Shown here: positions 62,859-64,000 of the stretch, in pieces
Layout of the letters: the number at the start of each line of letters is the position of its first letter
Position numbering within the stretch: the stretch's first letter is position 1
Origin: Pseudomonas wadenswilerensis
GTDB taxonomy: Bacteria > Pseudomonadota > Gammaproteobacteria > Pseudomonadales > Pseudomonadaceae
Direction: 5' to 3'
Assembly: GCF_900497695.1 (NCBI RefSeq)
Contig: NZ_UIDD01000002.1
Span: 1-64,000 of the forward strand
DNA length: 64,000 bases
Notes under the pieces: generated by a model
What the model saw: the letters and a program-made list of their open reading frames with translations, nothing else
Told to the model about the DNA's origin: nothing
Databases searched by the model: none
Translations under genes and position numbers: made by a program

Positions 62859-63898
62859 CAGCGACGCAGTCCTGGCAATAGATTGAGTAAACCCTCCGGC
62901 ACTTGTGCACGTAGCCAACGGCTCAGATTATCGCGGTGTTTCTGATACAGCAGGCCCAGGCCAATCACGCCCAGGCCGATAAAGGTCAGTACCACCGGGA
63001 ACAGCAGCGATTCGGCAAACACCTGGTAAGACAGATAACCCAGGTACATCGCCACGCCCATGCCGCCAAAGACCATGAACAGCGGTCGGCGCAGCAGCAG
63101 CGCAACGCCCATCAGGCCGAGGTTGATCAGGCAGTACAGGGCTTTGTCCCATTCACTGTCGGTGTCCAGCAGCGGCAAGCCGAACCAGAAGGCCAGCAAT
63201 CCGGCCAGATAACCCCAGAACGCGTGGTCCTGGCGAGTGCGACCGTCGACCACCAGGAATACCAGCAACGTCGCCAGGCCAAACCACAGTGACACCGTGC
63301 GCCGCTGATTCCAGTCGAAGGCTTCGCCGTAGAACCATTCGCTCAGGTCCATGGACATGAACCACAAGGCCACGGCGATCGGCATGACGATGAATGGGAA
63401 AGGGATCAGCCGCAGCATCAACAAGCCGGCCAGTACCGTCGCCGCCTCCATCAGCAGCCAGCCGCCCTGCACATAGGTGTAGTAGTTGTGGTAATTGCCC
63501 TGGGCATCGTCCAGTGGCCAGAAACCGGTGATACGTTCCACCGCGAACACCGCCAGCGGCACGATACTCACCGCCACCGCGGCGAGCACGCCAGCGGGGA
63601 TGATCTGGCCGCGGCGCTGCATGAGTAAGCCACCCAGGGTCAGCACGCCGATGTAGATCAGGGCAACCAGCAGCAGGGCGCTGTCACCGACGCGCATCCA
63701 GGCTTCGCTGAGCAACCAGCCCATGGCGGCCATGATCAGCAAGGCGCCGAAGTAAAAAGCCACATGGGCCAGTTGAAAACTGGCCTGGGCTTGCGGCTGG
63801 CGCTTGAAAAACTCAATCAGGGCCTGGTCCTGGCCCGGGTTCAGAACGCCGGCGCTGACTGCGCGGGCCAGGTCCTTGGCATCGAAGCGTTCTGTCAT
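62858..63898 (-). CDS. DUF2157 domain membrane protein
   Basis: The 346-residue protein has a soluble N-terminal DUF2157-like segment (DLARAVSAGVLNPGQDQALIEFF) and about eight to ten transmembrane helices. The function is unknown. It lies 8 bp after the coq7 stop and overlaps the next small membrane gene by one base, so these are probably one transcript. The C-terminal cytoplasmic tail is short and basic. Confidence 0.8.
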   Translation of the reverse strand: MTERFDAKDLARAVSAGVLNPGQDQALIEFFKRQPQAQASFQLAHVAFYFGALLIMAAMGWLLSEAWMRVGDSALLLVALIYIGVLTLGGLLMQRRGQIIPAGVLAAVAVSIVPLAVFAVERITGFWPLDDAQGNYHNYYTYVQGGWLLMEAATVLAGLLMLRLIPFPFIVMPIAVALWFMSMDLSEWFYGEAFDWNQRRTVSLWFGLATLLVFLVVDGRTRQDHAFWGYLAGLLAFWFGLPLLDTDSEWDKALYCLINLGLMGVALLLRRPLFMVFGGMGVAMYLGYLSYQVFAESLLFPVVLTFIGLGVIGLGLLYQKHRDNLSRWLRAQVPEGLLNLLPGLRR

Positions 63899-63906
63899 CG
63901 GCGGTC

Positions 63907-64000
63907 CTAGATACGATAGGTGCTTTTGGTCATGACCTTGGCCATCAGGCTCATGCCGAACTTGACTGGTGCCGGGAAGCGGAAGCCGCCAGCATCCAGT
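63907..64000 (-). CDS. coq7: Coq7, 2-polyprenyl-3-methyl-6-methoxy-benzoquinol hydroxylase (3' end only)
   Basis: Only the last 30 codons are in the window: [20 protein letters not shown] followed by [10 protein letters not shown] and TAG. This tail matches the C-terminus of the di-iron hydroxylase Coq7 of Pseudomonas, which adds the last hydroxyl in ubiquinone synthesis. The rest of the gene, with the iron ligands, lies beyond the right edge, so completeness cannot be judged. Confidence 0.8.
   Translation of the reverse strand, partial: LDAGGFRFPAPVKFGMSLMAKVMTKSTYRI

Overview
The window is a stretch of Pseudomonas chromosome, most likely from the P. putida group. The evidence is the gene order (pqqFABCDE, davBA with an Lrp-type regulator, rpsU-dnaG-rpoD, tsaD/plsY/folBK/cca, spoVR-yeaH-prkA, glpE-apaHG-rsmA-pdxA-surA-lptD, amgK-murU, rpe-gph-trpE, trpGDC, vfr, coq7), the high GC content, and REP repeats typical of that group. 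Family names come from reading the protein sequences; no database search was run.

Left edge (1-1160): an IS110-family transposase gene with a structured non-coding leader and REP sequence on its right. 1167-8691: the PQQ cofactor locus on the minus strand, in transcription order pqqF, pqqA, (terminator), pqqB, pqqC, pqqD, pqqE and an S9 peptidase. 8730-11914: the lysine catabolic pair davB-davA with an AsnC/Lrp regulator upstream. 12007-13768: a panB-type gene divergent from an AraC regulator. 13723-15664: a small island with two probable surface-glycan genes and a small membrane protein, ending at a CAU tRNA. 15807-19550: a large sensor with a solute-binding domain, four PAS domains, GGDEF and EAL.

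19679-24084 is the macromolecular synthesis operon rpsU-dnaG-rpoD. 24286-28152 carries tsaD, plsY, folB, folK and cca. 28208-33096 is the stationary-phase trio prkA-yeaH-spoVR. 33378-40987 runs from lptD through surA, pdxA, rsmA, apaG and apaH to glpE, with several 1-20 bp overlaps that indicate translational coupling of outer-membrane assembly, vitamin B6, ribosome maturation and Ap4A genes. Divergent from lptD are amgK, murU and a DnaJ-domain gene (peptidoglycan recycling). 43574-47702 holds a DUF3530 protein and a two-component system with a periplasmic-binding sensor. 47983-52333 is a polyamine-type ABC transporter. 52478-55518 is rpe-gph-trpE, then an autotransporter esterase on the opposite strand, then trpGDC. 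The right end carries a lipoate-ligase-like protein, vfr, an OsmC protein, two membrane proteins and the 3' end of coq7.

Most of the window is conserved core genome. The less ordinary signals are the folded leader of the IS110 element (a candidate bridge RNA), two nearly identical Trp-Arg-Trp leader peptides before trpE and trpG (the first is the C-terminus of Gph), a 20-codon ORF with a strong ribosome binding site before davB, an 18-bp perfect dyad before the transporter operon, and two REP pairs 21 kb apart with identical arms. No CRISPR array, prophage or dedicated defence system was seen.
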